Positions 24,693-33,333 of a DNA stretch of 64,000 nt are shown in pieces. Made by a program: the position numbers and the translations under genes. The first letter of the stretch is position 1, and the number at the start of each line of letters is the position of its first letter. Below the pieces are notes generated by a model. The model worked only from the letters and a program-made list of their open reading frames with translations, was not told the DNA's origin and ran no database searches. Where the stretch lies: NCBI RefSeq assembly GCF_016464705.1, contig NZ_JAEHOB010000018.1:60444-124443 (forward strand), in the 5' to 3' direction. Source of the stretch: Qaidamihabitans albus. GTDB taxonomy: Bacteria > Actinomycetota > Actinomycetes > Mycobacteriales > Pseudonocardiaceae.

Positions 24693-25340
24693 ATGTCCCG
24701 CCCCACCACCACGGAGACCGGCGCACCGGCCGGTGTCACGCTCGACTGGCGGATCCCGCCGACGCCACGCGGACCGGCCGGAGCGCTGCGGCGCTTCCTG
24801 GGACCTGGCCGCACCCGCGGGGAGAATCTCGTCGAGTTCGGCGGCCAGGTCGTCGGCATGTCACTGCTGGCCGCCTACATCACCAGCACCGACGGCTGGA
24901 CCGGCCGGTCCCCGCTGCAGATCGCCCTGCTCGCGATCATCGTCTTCGACCTCGTCGGCGGTGTGCTGACGAACTCCACCAACCCCGCCAAGCGCTGGTA
25001 CCACCGACCGGGCTCGCGCCACCGCCGCCTGCTGTTCATCGGCTCGCACCTGGCGTACCTGGTGGCCGTTCCACTGCTGCTGCATGCGGGTGGATGGCCC
25101 TGGCTGCTGGGCAACGCGGCGCTGCTGCTCGGTTCGGCCGCGCTCATCGAGGCGCTGCCGGTTCAGCTCAAGCGCCCTGCCGCGATGGCGCTCTACCTGA
25201 GCGCGGTGCTGGTCAACCTCACCTGGCTTCCGCTGCCGGAACCGCTCCTCTGGTTCCCCGTCCTGTTCTTCCTCAAGCTGCTCGCCTGCTTCCTCGTGCC
25301 CGAGGCTCCCATGGTCCGCGTGCCTGGTCACCGCTCGTGA
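24693..25340 (+). CDS. Membrane protein of unknown function
   Basis: 215 residues with about five hydrophobic helices between residues 50 and 205, and a Pro-rich cytoplasmic N-terminus. I do not recognise the family. It follows the P450 by 39 bases and probably shares its transcript; a role in handling the P450 product is only a guess. The last residues PGHRS and the stop codon are encoded by the palindromic element. Confidence 0.6.
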   Translation: MSRPTTTETGAPAGVTLDWRIPPTPRGPAGALRRFLGPGRTRGENLVEFGGQVVGMSLLAAYITSTDGWTGRSPLQIALLAIIVFDLVGGVLTNSTNPAKRWYHRPGSRHRRLLFIGSHLAYLVAVPLLLHAGGWPWLLGNAALLLGSAALIEALPVQLKRPAAMALYLSAVLVNLTWLPLPEPLLWFPVLFFLKLLACFLVPEAPMVRVPGHRS

Positions 25341-25391
25341 GTGTTCGGCCGGGTTAGAACACGGCTCCTCACTCACGACCGGCGACCAGCG
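25321..25391. repeat. Dispersed palindromic element, copy 4
   Basis: TCGTGAGTG (25335-25343) and CACTCACGA (25370-25378) around GGTTAGAACAC, with GGTCACC-type tags on both sides. It contains the stop codons of both convergent neighbours (25338-25340 and 25369-25371). Confidence 0.85.
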
Positions 25392-26022
25392 GAAGATCCA
25401 GCACGCCGAGCGTGGCTCGTACGTGCCGCAGCGCGAGGTCCGCCGCGTCGGCGCCGCGCCCGGCCGTGATCGCCTCGATCAGCTCGCGGTGCTCGGGGCC
25501 GACCGATTCCCTTCGCTCGCCGGTCGCCAGCGAGTGCCTGGTGGCGACGAGCACCCGGTCCCAGAGGGTGTCGACGGCGGCCGCACTGACCTGGCTGCCG
25601 GCCAGGCCGTCGATCGCCTGGTGGAAGGCGCGGTTGTGAACGACGGCGAGATGGGTGTCCCCCGTCTCCGTGGCGCGCTCGGCGTCGTCGGCGAGCCGGC
25701 GCAGCCGGCCCAGCTGCGCCGGGGCAACCTCGCCGTCGGCGACCCGCTTCGCCGCGAGCTCCGCGTGCAGTGCTTCGAGGCTTGCCCGCATCAACAGCGC
25801 GCTGCGCAGCTCGGCGGCGCTCATCCGCGCTACCCGCAGGCTGCGCCCGTCCGAATGCGCCAAGCCGCTCCCCTCCAGCCGGCGCAGTGCCTCGCGCATC
25901 GTCGGCCGGGAGACACCCAGCCGGGACGCGAGAGGAACCTCGCCCAGCCGGGTTCCGGGCAGCAGCGTGCCCGAGACGACGAGTTCGTGGAGCCTGCGGT
26001 ACGTGCTCGACATGACAGACAT
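25369..26022 (-). CDS. GntR/FCD-family regulator
   Basis: 217 residues. The N-terminal winged helix (LLPGTRLGEVPLASRLGVSRPTMREALRRLEGSGL) and the C-terminal all-helical FCD domain (RASLEALHAELAAKR, NRAFHQAIDGLAG, HRELIEAI) are complete. FCD proteins sense small carboxylates and related molecules. The operator TTGTCTGACAA overlaps its own start, suggesting autorepression and control of the divergent OsmC gene. Confidence 0.85.
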   Translation of the reverse strand: MSVMSSTYRRLHELVVSGTLLPGTRLGEVPLASRLGVSRPTMREALRRLEGSGLAHSDGRSLRVARMSAAELRSALLMRASLEALHAELAAKRVADGEVAPAQLGRLRRLADDAERATETGDTHLAVVHNRAFHQAIDGLAGSQVSAAAVDTLWDRVLVATRHSLATGERRESVGPEHRELIEAITAGRGADAADLALRHVRATLGVLDLPLVAGRE

Positions 26023-26032
26023 TGTCTGACAA
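26022..26032. promoter_or_regulatory. FCD-type operator
   Basis: TTGTCTGACAA, a symmetrical TnGTC-N-GACnA site at the start of gntR and 11 bases before the osmC ATG. A -10-like TATAAC at 26033 places the osmC transcript start next to its ATG (leaderless). Confidence 0.6.
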
Positions 26033-26042
26033 TATAACGCGG

Positions 26043-26516
26043 ATGAGTCGGAGGCATCGCTACGAGGTCACCTCGGTCTGGACCGGCGCGCGGGACGGCG
26101 GCACGGTCGACTACCGCTCCTACGACCGGCTGTACGACACCGTCGCGCCAGGCAGGCCCACGCTCCACGGTTCGTCGGATCCCGCATTCCGGGGAGACGC
26201 CGACCGGTGGAACCCCGAACTCCTGCTCGTCGCGGCCCTGAGCCAGTGCCACCTGCTGTGGTACCTGCACCTCTGCTCCGTCAACGGGGTGACGGTGCTG
26301 GACTACCGGGACACCGGCGAGGGCGTCATGACCGAGGACGGCGGCGGTGGCCGTTTCGAGGAGGTCGTGCTGAGGCCCGTGGTCACGGTGGCCGACGCGA
26401 GCATGACCGAGCGCGCCGGACAGCTCCACGCGGAGGCATCCACCCGGTGCTTCATCGCGTCGTCGGTGAACTTCCCGGTGCGGCACGAGCCACTGATCAC
26501 CGTGGCGGGCACCTGA
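26043..26516 (+). CDS. OsmC-family protein
   Basis: 157 residues: WNPELLLVAALSQCHLLWYLHLCSVNGV carries the first conserved Cys, and STRCFIASSVNFPV the second, as in OsmC/Ohr peroxidases. This subfamily (DxGGTVDYRSY, PAFRGDADRWNPE) is the OsmC-like rather than Ohr branch. It is divergent from the GntR/FCD regulator with a leaderless-type promoter. Confidence 0.85.
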   Translation: MSRRHRYEVTSVWTGARDGGTVDYRSYDRLYDTVAPGRPTLHGSSDPAFRGDADRWNPELLLVAALSQCHLLWYLHLCSVNGVTVLDYRDTGEGVMTEDGGGGRFEEVVLRPVVTVADASMTERAGQLHAEASTRCFIASSVNFPVRHEPLITVAGT

Positions 26517-26550
26517 CGCCCTGGCCGCCACGTCGAACCGCGCAGGGCGT
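26516..26550. terminator. Possible terminator after osmC
   Basis: ACGCCCTG and CAGGGCGT form an 8-bp stem across a 19-base loop directly at the stop codon. The remaining ~220 bases to the next gene show nothing else. Confidence 0.35.
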
Positions 26551-26777
26551 CACGCGGCGTCCGATCCGGGCACAGAGCGTGAGCCCCGTTGATCCACTGA
26601 GGACGATTGTGGTTGGCGATTGACGCAGCTGCCCCCGCGCAAGTGAAGAACTTGCCGATTCTTCCGTTCCGGACTGAAACGTTCGCCCGAACAGCCCTTG
26701 CCGCGAAGCCTTCCAGCGGCTTGGGTGACGGGCGCGAATCGGGAAACCCGCGAATCGCGGAGAACCGGAGGAAGAAA

Positions 26778-28058
26778 ATGAGAGCGACACTCGCCGCCAC
26801 CGCGACGATCGCGTTACTTGCCGCGACGATCGTGGCGGCGCCACTGGCTTCGGCGCACGAACAAGCCTACGACCAGGTCTCACCGCCGACGATGGAACAG
26901 CGGCAGGCGGAACTCACCGCGGCACCGGATGGGCAGTCGAAGTGCGTGAACGGCGTGGCCGCCGACACCTACACCTGCGACGGCATCGACATGCTCGACC
27001 ACCTGTGGCTGGAAGACCTCGGGCTCAGCTTCGCCAACGACATGTGGGGCTGGACCGACCCGGCGACGGGCACGGACTACGCGATCATCGGTGGCACCGA
27101 GGGCACCGTGTTCGTGGACATCGGTGACCCGACGAACGCGACCGTCGTCGGCATGCTCCCCGCCCACGTGCTGGACCCCAACCGTCCGTTCTGGCGTGAC
27201 CTCAAGGTGTTCGACGACCATGTGTTCGTGGTGTCCGAGCAGATTCCGCACGGCCTGCAGGTGTTCGACCTGACCCGGCTGCGCGACGAACGTGGCACGT
27301 TCACCGAGGACGCGCACTACGCTGAGTTCGGCAACGCGCACAACATCAACATCAACGAGGACAGCGGGACCGCCTACGTGATCGGGTCGAACACGTGCTC
27401 CGGTGGCCTGCACATGGTCGACATCTCGACGCCGGCCAGCCCTTCGTTCGCGGGCTGCTTCGCTGGGCACGGCTACATCCACGACACCCAGTGCGTGAAC
27501 TACGCCGGACCGGACGCCGACTACGCCGGCCGGGAGATCTGCTTCAACTCCAACGCCGCCGACGACGGCAACTATGTGTCCATCGTGGACGTCACGGACA
27601 AGTCGGCCCCGGTGCCGGTGGCACGCATGCCGTACGCGGACAGCGGCTACAGCCACCAGGGCTCGCTCACCCCGGACCAGCGGTACTTCCTGCACGGTGA
27701 CGAGCTCGACGAGCTCGACCACGGCATCAACACCAGGACCCGCATCTGGGACATGAACGATCTCGACGATCCACGGCACATCGGCTCCTTCGACAACGAC
27801 ACCACGTCGATCGACCACAACATCTACACCGAACGCAAGCTCGCCTACGCGTCGAACTACACGTCCGGCCTGCGCATCTACCACACCGGCAAGGTCGGCC
27901 GCGGCGAACTCAAGGAGGTCGCCCACTTCGACGTCTACCCGGAGAACGACAACGCGTCGTTCGAGGGCGGCACGTGGAGCAACTACCCCTACTTCAAGCA
28001 GGACGTCGTCGCCGTCAGCACCATGGACAGGGGCCTGTTCATCCTGAAGCACAGGTAA
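26778..28058 (+). CDS. Secreted LVIVD-repeat/choice-of-anchor-B-like protein
   Basis: 426 residues: a signal peptide (about 1-26, ending PLASAHE), then beta-propeller-like repeats with VFVDIGDPTNATVVG, LHMVDISTPASPSFAG and VSIVDVTDKSAPVPV, the hallmark of LVIVD repeats. A conserved His/Asp-rich core reads AHNININEDSGTAYVIG and SGYSHQGSLTPDQRYFLHGDE. It has several paired cysteines (extracellular). Function is unknown. CGGAGGA precedes the ATG. Confidence 0.8.
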   Translation: MRATLAATATIALLAATIVAAPLASAHEQAYDQVSPPTMEQRQAELTAAPDGQSKCVNGVAADTYTCDGIDMLDHLWLEDLGLSFANDMWGWTDPATGTDYAIIGGTEGTVFVDIGDPTNATVVGMLPAHVLDPNRPFWRDLKVFDDHVFVVSEQIPHGLQVFDLTRLRDERGTFTEDAHYAEFGNAHNININEDSGTAYVIGSNTCSGGLHMVDISTPASPSFAGCFAGHGYIHDTQCVNYAGPDADYAGREICFNSNAADDGNYVSIVDVTDKSAPVPVARMPYADSGYSHQGSLTPDQRYFLHGDELDELDHGINTRTRIWDMNDLDDPRHIGSFDNDTTSIDHNIYTERKLAYASNYTSGLRIYHTGKVGRGELKEVAHFDVYPENDNASFEGGTWSNYPYFKQDVVAVSTMDRGLFILKHR

Positions 28059-28076
28059 GGCCGGAAACAGGCACGA

Positions 28077-28122
28077 ACGTCGCCGCCGAAGCGACCTGGC
28101 ACGGTAACTTCGGCGGCGACGT
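28077..28122. terminator. Terminator after the LVIVD protein
   Basis: ACGTCGCCGCCGAAG pairs perfectly with CTTCGGCGGCGACGT across 16 bases, 18 bases after the stop. Confidence 0.7.
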
Positions 28123-28139
28123 CTGCCAAACTGGGACTC

Positions 28140-28541
28140 GTGGACGTCAGGGTATGGGTGGACGACTGGCAGATGCAGTGCTGTGGCACGCCGTTCGCCG
28201 ACGGGGACACGGTCGACTGGACGCTCGTGGCCGATGTGGACGGCGACTGGCTGCGGGAGGTGGCCGGACCCGACACCGCGGCGACGGTGACTCGTCGTCA
28301 GGAGGAACACGGTGGCGCGCCCGAGCACACCGCGGTGACGCGCGGCGTCGTCACCGCCATCCACGCGGTCCGGTGCAAGATGGCCCCGCGCCCCGGCGAC
28401 GATCCGCGGGCCCGGCACCCCGTCCCCGGATCCGCCAGGATCACGCTCGTCCATTCCGCCGACGGCTGGGACAGCGAGGAGGACGGCCTCTCGTTCGTCG
28501 GATACGTCGTGGACCTCGCCCAGGTCCGCGCCTCACGGTGA
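28140..28541 (+). CDS. DUF6578-like small protein
   Basis: 133 residues with the pattern WVDDWQMQCCGTPFADGDTVDWTL at the N-terminus (two adjacent Cys) and a C-terminal WDSEEDGLSFVGYVVDL. It matches a small actinobacterial family of unknown role. The GTG is only 17 bases after the terminator stem, so its promoter must lie within or before that stem. The last 9 bases overlap the convergent iclR gene. Confidence 0.65.
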   Translation: MDVRVWVDDWQMQCCGTPFADGDTVDWTLVADVDGDWLREVAGPDTAATVTRRQEEHGGAPEHTAVTRGVVTAIHAVRCKMAPRPGDDPRARHPVPGSARITLVHSADGWDSEEDGLSFVGYVVDLAQVRASR

Positions 28542-29309
28542 CGGCCGGGTCACCGTAGCCGCACCCGCGCCCAGCCTGCGGCCGATGCCGCGGGCCGTGG
28601 CCTGCAACAGGCCGGTACGCCACCACGCCTGCTCGTCGTTCGGGACGACGAAGCCGAGTGCGGCGACCACCCGGTCGCCCGCGCCGCGTACCGGCACGGC
28701 GATCCCGGTGGCGTCCGGGTGGATATGGCCGGGGCAGAAGGCGCAGCCGCGCTGGCGGACCTCGGCGAGGGTCGCCCTGAGCATCGCGGGGTCGGTGATC
28801 GTGTCCGGAGTCATCGCCGGTAACGGTCTCGTGAGGATGCGGTCCTGGAGCTCGGCCGGGGCGTGCGCGAGCAGCACGAGGCCCGCCGAGGACGCGTGCA
28901 GCGGCAACCGGCCGGCGATCTTGGTGATGTTGACGACCGCACCGGGGGCACTCAGTCGCTCGACGAACAGCACCTCCTCGCCGTCGAGCACCCCGAGCTG
29001 GGTGGAGTGGCCGACCACGGCCTGCGCATCCTCCATGAACGGCATCGCCGCCTCGCGCAGGTCCAGCGTCGGCGACGCCCGCTGCGCCAGCTCCCACATG
29101 CGGACACCGATACGCACGTAGCGTCGCGCGTCGCGCTGCAGCAGGCCGTGCCGCACCAGCTCGTCGACCATGCGGCCGGTGGTGGCCAGCGGAAGGCACG
29201 CGCGACGGCTGATCTCGGTCAGCGTGAGCGCCGGGTTCTCCGGATCGAAGGCGCCGAAGATGCGCACGGCCCGGCTCAGCACTGACTCCCCGCTCGGCGA
29301 CCTTGCCAC
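28533..29309 (-). CDS. IclR-family regulator
   Basis: 258 residues. The winged helix SVLSRAVRIFGAFDPENPALTLTEISRRACLPLATTGRMVDELVRHGLL (landmarks TLTEISRRACLPLATTGR) is joined to an effector domain (GHSTQLGVLDGEEVLFVERL, LPLHASSAGLVLLAH). IclR proteins commonly control aromatic-acid use. It is divergent from an AAHS-type transporter, with an IclR-like 15-bp operator between them. Confidence 0.85.
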   Translation of the reverse strand: MARSPSGESVLSRAVRIFGAFDPENPALTLTEISRRACLPLATTGRMVDELVRHGLLQRDARRYVRIGVRMWELAQRASPTLDLREAAMPFMEDAQAVVGHSTQLGVLDGEEVLFVERLSAPGAVVNITKIAGRLPLHASSAGLVLLAHAPAELQDRILTRPLPAMTPDTITDPAMLRATLAEVRQRGCAFCPGHIHPDATGIAVPVRGAGDRVVAALGFVVPNDEQAWWRTGLLQATARGIGRRLGAGAATVTRPSP

Positions 29310-29351
29310 CCACGCATCATGAGCCGCGCCGGGCCGATCTGTCGATCACAC

Positions 29352-29366
29352 TCCCATTCAATGGGA
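29352..29366. promoter_or_regulatory. IclR-type operator
   Basis: TCCCATT - C - AATGGGA, perfect 7-base arms around one base, between iclR and the MFS transporter gene. Confidence 0.65.
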
Positions 29367-29438
29367 ATCGCATTGTCGCGAATCGGGTGCCCGCCCACTC
29401 TCGGCAGCTACCTTCCGCCGAATCGGAGTGAGGCAGAC

Positions 29439-30797
29439 ATGAGCATTCAACTTCGGGAGCGCATCGACGCGAGTCCGATGTCGTTCTTCCAGTGGTCCGC
29501 GGTCGGCATCTGTGTCCTGCTCAACGTCCTCGACGGCTTCGACGTGCTGGTCATGGCGTTCACCGCGAGCGGGGTGTCGGACGAATGGCAGATCTCCGCG
29601 TCGCAACTCGGGCTGCTGCTCAGCGCCGGACTGGTCGGAATGGCACTGGGATCGATGTTTCTCGCCCCGTTCGCGGACCGGATCGGCCGCCGCGCGATGA
29701 TCCTGATCTGCCTGGTGGTCTCCTCGGGTGGCATGTTCCTGTCCGCGGCCAGCCAGGACGCGACCCAGCTCGGGCTGACCCGGCTGCTGACCGGAGTCGG
29801 CATCGGGGGCATCCTGGCGAGCAGCAACGTCATCGCCGCGGAGTATGCGAACGCACGCTGGCGCGGGCTCGCGGTGAGTCTCAACTCGACCGGCTATGCC
29901 ATCGGCGCCACCGCCGGCGGGGTCGTCGCCGCCGTGCTCCAGCAGGACGGCGGATGGCGCTCCGTGTTCCTCTTCGGCGCCATCGCGACCGCGCTGCTGA
30001 TCCCGGCCGTGCTGTGGCGCCTGCCGGAATCGCTGGACTTCCTGCTGACCCAGCGGTCGGCCGGTGCGCTCCCCCGGCTCAACAGGCTGCTGGCTTCGAT
30101 GCGCCAGCCGACGGTGGAGGCCATGCCGGCGGTGGACACCCCGGCGCGGCGGCGCGCCCTGGGCAAGCTCCAGCACATCCTGTCCCCGGACATGCGCCGG
30201 AACACGATCCTGACCTGGGCCGGCTTCTTCATGATCATGTTCGGGTTCTACTTCGTGACGAGTTGGACGCCGAAGCTTCTGGTGGAGGCGGGTCTGTCCA
30301 CAACGGAAGGCATCACCGGCGGTGTGCTGCTCAACCTGGGCGGGATCTTCGGCACCACCCTGCTGGGTCTGCTGGCGACCCGCTTCGCGCTGCGGAACGT
30401 GCTGGTCGCCTACACCTTGCTGACGGCCGTGCTGCTCGCCGCCTTCGTCCCGGCCACGTCCGGACTCGCGGCCGCGTTCGGCGTCGGCGTGCTCATCGGG
30501 CTGTTCATCAACGGCTGCATCGCGGGCCTGTACGCCCTGACGCCGTCGATCTACGCTCCGTCCGTTCGCGCGACCGGCGTCGGATGGGCCATCGGCATCG
30601 GCCGTATCGGCGCGATCCTGTCGCCGGTCCTCATCGGGCAACTGCTCGACGCCAGCTGGAGTCCCACCCAGGTGTACCTCCTCGTGGCGGTCATCGTCGT
30701 CCTCGGCGGCGCCGCGGTCCGGGGGCTGCGCCCCGGCGGCGCCCGAACGGCGAAGGCCGCGACTCCCGCCGCCACCTCGGGGAGCACCGATCGCTGA
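29439..30797 (+). CDS. MFS transporter, aromatic acid:H+ symporter (AAHS) type
   Basis: 452 residues, 12 helices. The first helix carries LNVLDGFDVLVMAF, typical of AAHS (D-G-x-D), and the loop LAPFADRIGRRAMI follows. AAHS members import benzoate, 4-hydroxybenzoate, protocatechuate and similar acids. GGAGTGAGG precedes the ATG. With iclR upstream and an amidase convergent downstream, import of an aromatic acid or amide is plausible. Confidence 0.85.
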   Translation: MSIQLRERIDASPMSFFQWSAVGICVLLNVLDGFDVLVMAFTASGVSDEWQISASQLGLLLSAGLVGMALGSMFLAPFADRIGRRAMILICLVVSSGGMFLSAASQDATQLGLTRLLTGVGIGGILASSNVIAAEYANARWRGLAVSLNSTGYAIGATAGGVVAAVLQQDGGWRSVFLFGAIATALLIPAVLWRLPESLDFLLTQRSAGALPRLNRLLASMRQPTVEAMPAVDTPARRRALGKLQHILSPDMRRNTILTWAGFFMIMFGFYFVTSWTPKLLVEAGLSTTEGITGGVLLNLGGIFGTTLLGLLATRFALRNVLVAYTLLTAVLLAAFVPATSGLAAAFGVGVLIGLFINGCIAGLYALTPSIYAPSVRATGVGWAIGIGRIGAILSPVLIGQLLDASWSPTQVYLLVAVIVVLGGAAVRGLRPGGARTAKAATPAATSGSTDR

Positions 30798-30863
30798 GCC
30801 GCGGGAGGCCGGCCAGCGAGGTTCCGGCCATCGCCCGTCCGGAGTGGACAATCACGCCCCCGG

Positions 30864-32246
30864 CTACCGGGCCCGTTCGAGGGCGTGTGCCAGGCGCAGC
30901 ACCGTCGCGTCCTGCCCGTTCGCCGCGGCGAGCTGCACCCCGAGCGGTACGCCGTCGTCGTCGCCGTAGGGCAGGCTCAGTGCCGGGCCGCCGGTCACGT
31001 TGAACAGGCCGGTGAAGGGCGCGATCCGGACGATCTCGGCGAACAGCTCCGCCGCGGGCCGGTCGGTGTGCAACACACCGACCGGCGGCGCCGGCTGCGC
31101 GGTGGTCGGGGTGAGGATCACGTCCACGACGGAGAACGCCACGGCCAGCCGGCGGCCGAGCCGATGCAGCGCGGCCACCGCGTCGACGTGGTCGGCCGCG
31201 GACATGCGCCTGCCCCGCTCCACCAGGTCGGCTACCGCCGGTTCCAGCTCGTCCTCGCCGGCGGGGCGCCCACGCTCGGTTTCTCGTTGCCGCACCAGCG
31301 CCGCCACGTTTCCCGCGATGACCGCCCCCAGCACCGAGCCGAGCCCGGCGGCCTCGGCGGGCAGCGCCAGCGGCACGACCTCGTGCCCGGCGGTGCGCAG
31401 GTCGGCGGCGGCACGCAGCACGGCGGAGCGGCACGCCGGGTGCACCGGAGTGCCGTCCGCGGTCGCCTCGACGAGCCCGACGCGCAGCACTCCCGGTGCG
31501 GGCAGGTCGGCGAGCCGCAGCGGCGGCCGGGGACGCGCGTCGCCCGTCGCCGCGCCCGATGTCACGGCCAGCAGGAGCGCGGAGTCCAGCACGGTCCGGG
31601 TGAGGGCGTGCTCGTGTCCCAGGCCGTCCCAGCCGTCGTGCCGGAACGGGCCCAGCGGGTTGAGATCACGCGAGGGCTTGAACCCGACGAGCCCGCACCA
31701 CGCCGCCGGAATCCGGATCGACCCGCCACTGTCGGTCGCGTGGGCGAACGGCACCATGCCTGCGGCGACCGCCGCGGCCGATCCACCGCTGGATCCGCCT
31801 GCCGAGCGCACCGGATCGTGTGGGTTGCGCGTCGGCCCCCACAGCCGGGGCTCGGTGGTGATGTTGAGTCCGAACTCGGGGCTGTTGGTGCGGCCCAGCA
31901 CCACGCCGCCTGCCGCGCGCAACCGGCTCACGATCGTGGACGTGCCGGGCGACGGTGCATCCTCGAACAGCCGGCTTCCCCTGGCGAGCGGGAGCCCTTC
32001 GACCTCGGCGTGCAGGTCCTTGACCAGGAACGGCACCCCGCACAGCGGTCCTCCGGCCGGCCCCGACCGGGCGGCCGCCAGTGCCGCGCCGGCATCCAGG
32101 GTGACCACCGCGTTGATCCGCGGATCGCGTTCGGCGATGCGTTCGAGCGCGGCCTCGACGAGGGCTTCCGGGCTCACGGTGCCCGTGCGCACGGCGGCCG
32201 CCGCCTCGGCGATCGTGCCGTCGAGCAGGGTGGCGGCCTCAGTCAC
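30864..32246 (-). CDS. Amidase-signature hydrolase
   Basis: 460 residues, full length for the family. The Ser-cisSer-Lys triad is intact: Lys76 in VPFLVKDL, the cis-Ser in [10 protein letters not shown] (about 152-153), and nucleophile Ser176 in [15 protein letters not shown]. The substrate is unknown, but amides of aryl or alkyl acids are usual. GTG 32246 overlaps the stop of the upstream remnant by 8 bases, so they were an operon. Confidence 0.85.
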   Translation of the reverse strand: MTEAATLLDGTIAEAAAAVRTGTVSPEALVEAALERIAERDPRINAVVTLDAGAALAAARSGPAGGPLCGVPFLVKDLHAEVEGLPLARGSRLFEDAPSPGTSTIVSRLRAAGGVVLGRTNSPEFGLNITTEPRLWGPTRNPHDPVRSAGGSSGGSAAAVAAGMVPFAHATDSGGSIRIPAAWCGLVGFKPSRDLNPLGPFRHDGWDGLGHEHALTRTVLDSALLLAVTSGAATGDARPRPPLRLADLPAPGVLRVGLVEATADGTPVHPACRSAVLRAAADLRTAGHEVVPLALPAEAAGLGSVLGAVIAGNVAALVRQRETERGRPAGEDELEPAVADLVERGRRMSAADHVDAVAALHRLGRRLAVAFSVVDVILTPTTAQPAPPVGVLHTDRPAAELFAEIVRIAPFTGLFNVTGGPALSLPYGDDDGVPLGVQLAAANGQDATVLRLAHALERAR

Positions 32247-32883
32247 GACCTGCCTCCACCAGCCTCGCGGCGAGCCCGGCAGGGTCGGTGAACAGCACCT
32301 CGTGGCCGCCGGCCATCCGCACCAGCCGGAACCGACCCAGCCTTCGCGACTGGCCGGGATGCCAGGTGAACTCGTGCGCCGGAAATGCGTTGTCGTCGAC
32401 CGCGTGCAGGAAGGAGCGTGGGATGGGCAGCCCGTCGAACCCGGCCACGTCCACCGGTTCGGCCGTGCGGGCCAGTGGCTCGGGCGTCATCCTGGCGAAG
32501 GCCGCCTCGGCGACAGCCAGGTCGGCGTCTCGCGAGCCACCGACTCCACTCCCAGGCGCCGCACCAGCTCCCCGATCGCCTCCCCGGTCGTGCCCGGGGT
32601 CGACCGGCGCACGTCCGCCCGCATGCGTGATCTCGCCGCGTGCACCCAGGCCCAGGAGCACGAACAGGCTGCCGTCGGAGCCCCGCGGGACCGCACGGAC
32701 CGCGCGCAGCGGCGCCGCCGCGGCCCGCACCGCCCGGACCTCACCCAGACCGACCGCGGTCACCACCGCACGGAACCGGCCGGCCTCGGCCGTCAGCCGC
32801 TGCGGGACGAGGGCCTGCGAGACCGCGGAGCCCATCTCCACGAGCCCCCGCGGCCCCCGGAAACGCATCTCGGCGGTCAGCAC
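32239..32883 (-). pseudogene. Chimeric remnant: AraC-sensor-like N-part joined to alpha/beta-hydrolase C-part
   Basis: The C-terminal ~85 residues (MTPEPLARTAEPVDVAG, PRSFLHAVDDNAFPAHEF, RLVRMAGGHEVLFTDPAGL) are the last third of an alpha/beta hydrolase including the catalytic His, but the nucleophile elbow GxSxG is absent. The first part (LTAEAGRFRAVVTAVGLGEVRAVRA, LFVLLGLGARGEITHAG) resembles the ligand domain of AraC-type regulators. Between them a neighbouring frame reads TTGEAIGELVRRLGVESVARETPTW, which suggests a frameshift too. I read this as a deletion fusing two genes; an uncharacterised intact protein is possible but less likely. Confidence 0.45.
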
Positions 32884-33333
32884 GTGACGGATTGTCGCGC
32901 ATCGCGGCCGGTCGCGGAAGGCAGGTGATGCGCGGCGCAGGCCCGCGCGGCCCGGCCGCCGCGTGGTGCACCGGCGCGACCGCCTGCACCGTCCGAACAG
33001 CTGTCGGGCGAGACGGTCGGCGCTGGACCGGACAGGCCACCCGTGCCCGGCCACGACAAGCCGGTCGGCTGGGGTCGCCACCGATCCTCCTGTGGACCGC
33101 GCGCGGGACCGTGGCACTCGCGGGCGCCGGCTGCCGCGGCTCGGCACCGTGCAGGAAAGCTCTCAGCAATTCGTCGGCGACTCGGCCAAGCGGACCAGGA
33201 ACCGATTCTAAACATCACGGTCGTTTTAACACATCCATCCCCGCGCATGCTTGCTTTCCGGTCCACCTCCGTGGTTACGGTGGATCGGGCTGAACATCGC
33301 CTTTCCGCATCACGTAACCACGAGGAGAACGTC
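32884..33333. other. 450-base gene-free region upstream of the haem-oxygenase-like gene
   Basis: No supportable gene. From about 33190 the base composition drops. The distal part holds a 10-base inverted repeat, CGTGGTTACG (33270-33279) and CGTAACCACG (33313-33322), whose right arm abuts the ribosome site GAGGAG of the next gene. Confidence 0.5.

Noticed and set aside
33172..33333. Riboswitch upstream of the haem-oxygenase-like gene
   Set aside because: Only a simple inverted repeat is present; no conserved riboswitch core was recognised, so it is reported only as a repeat.
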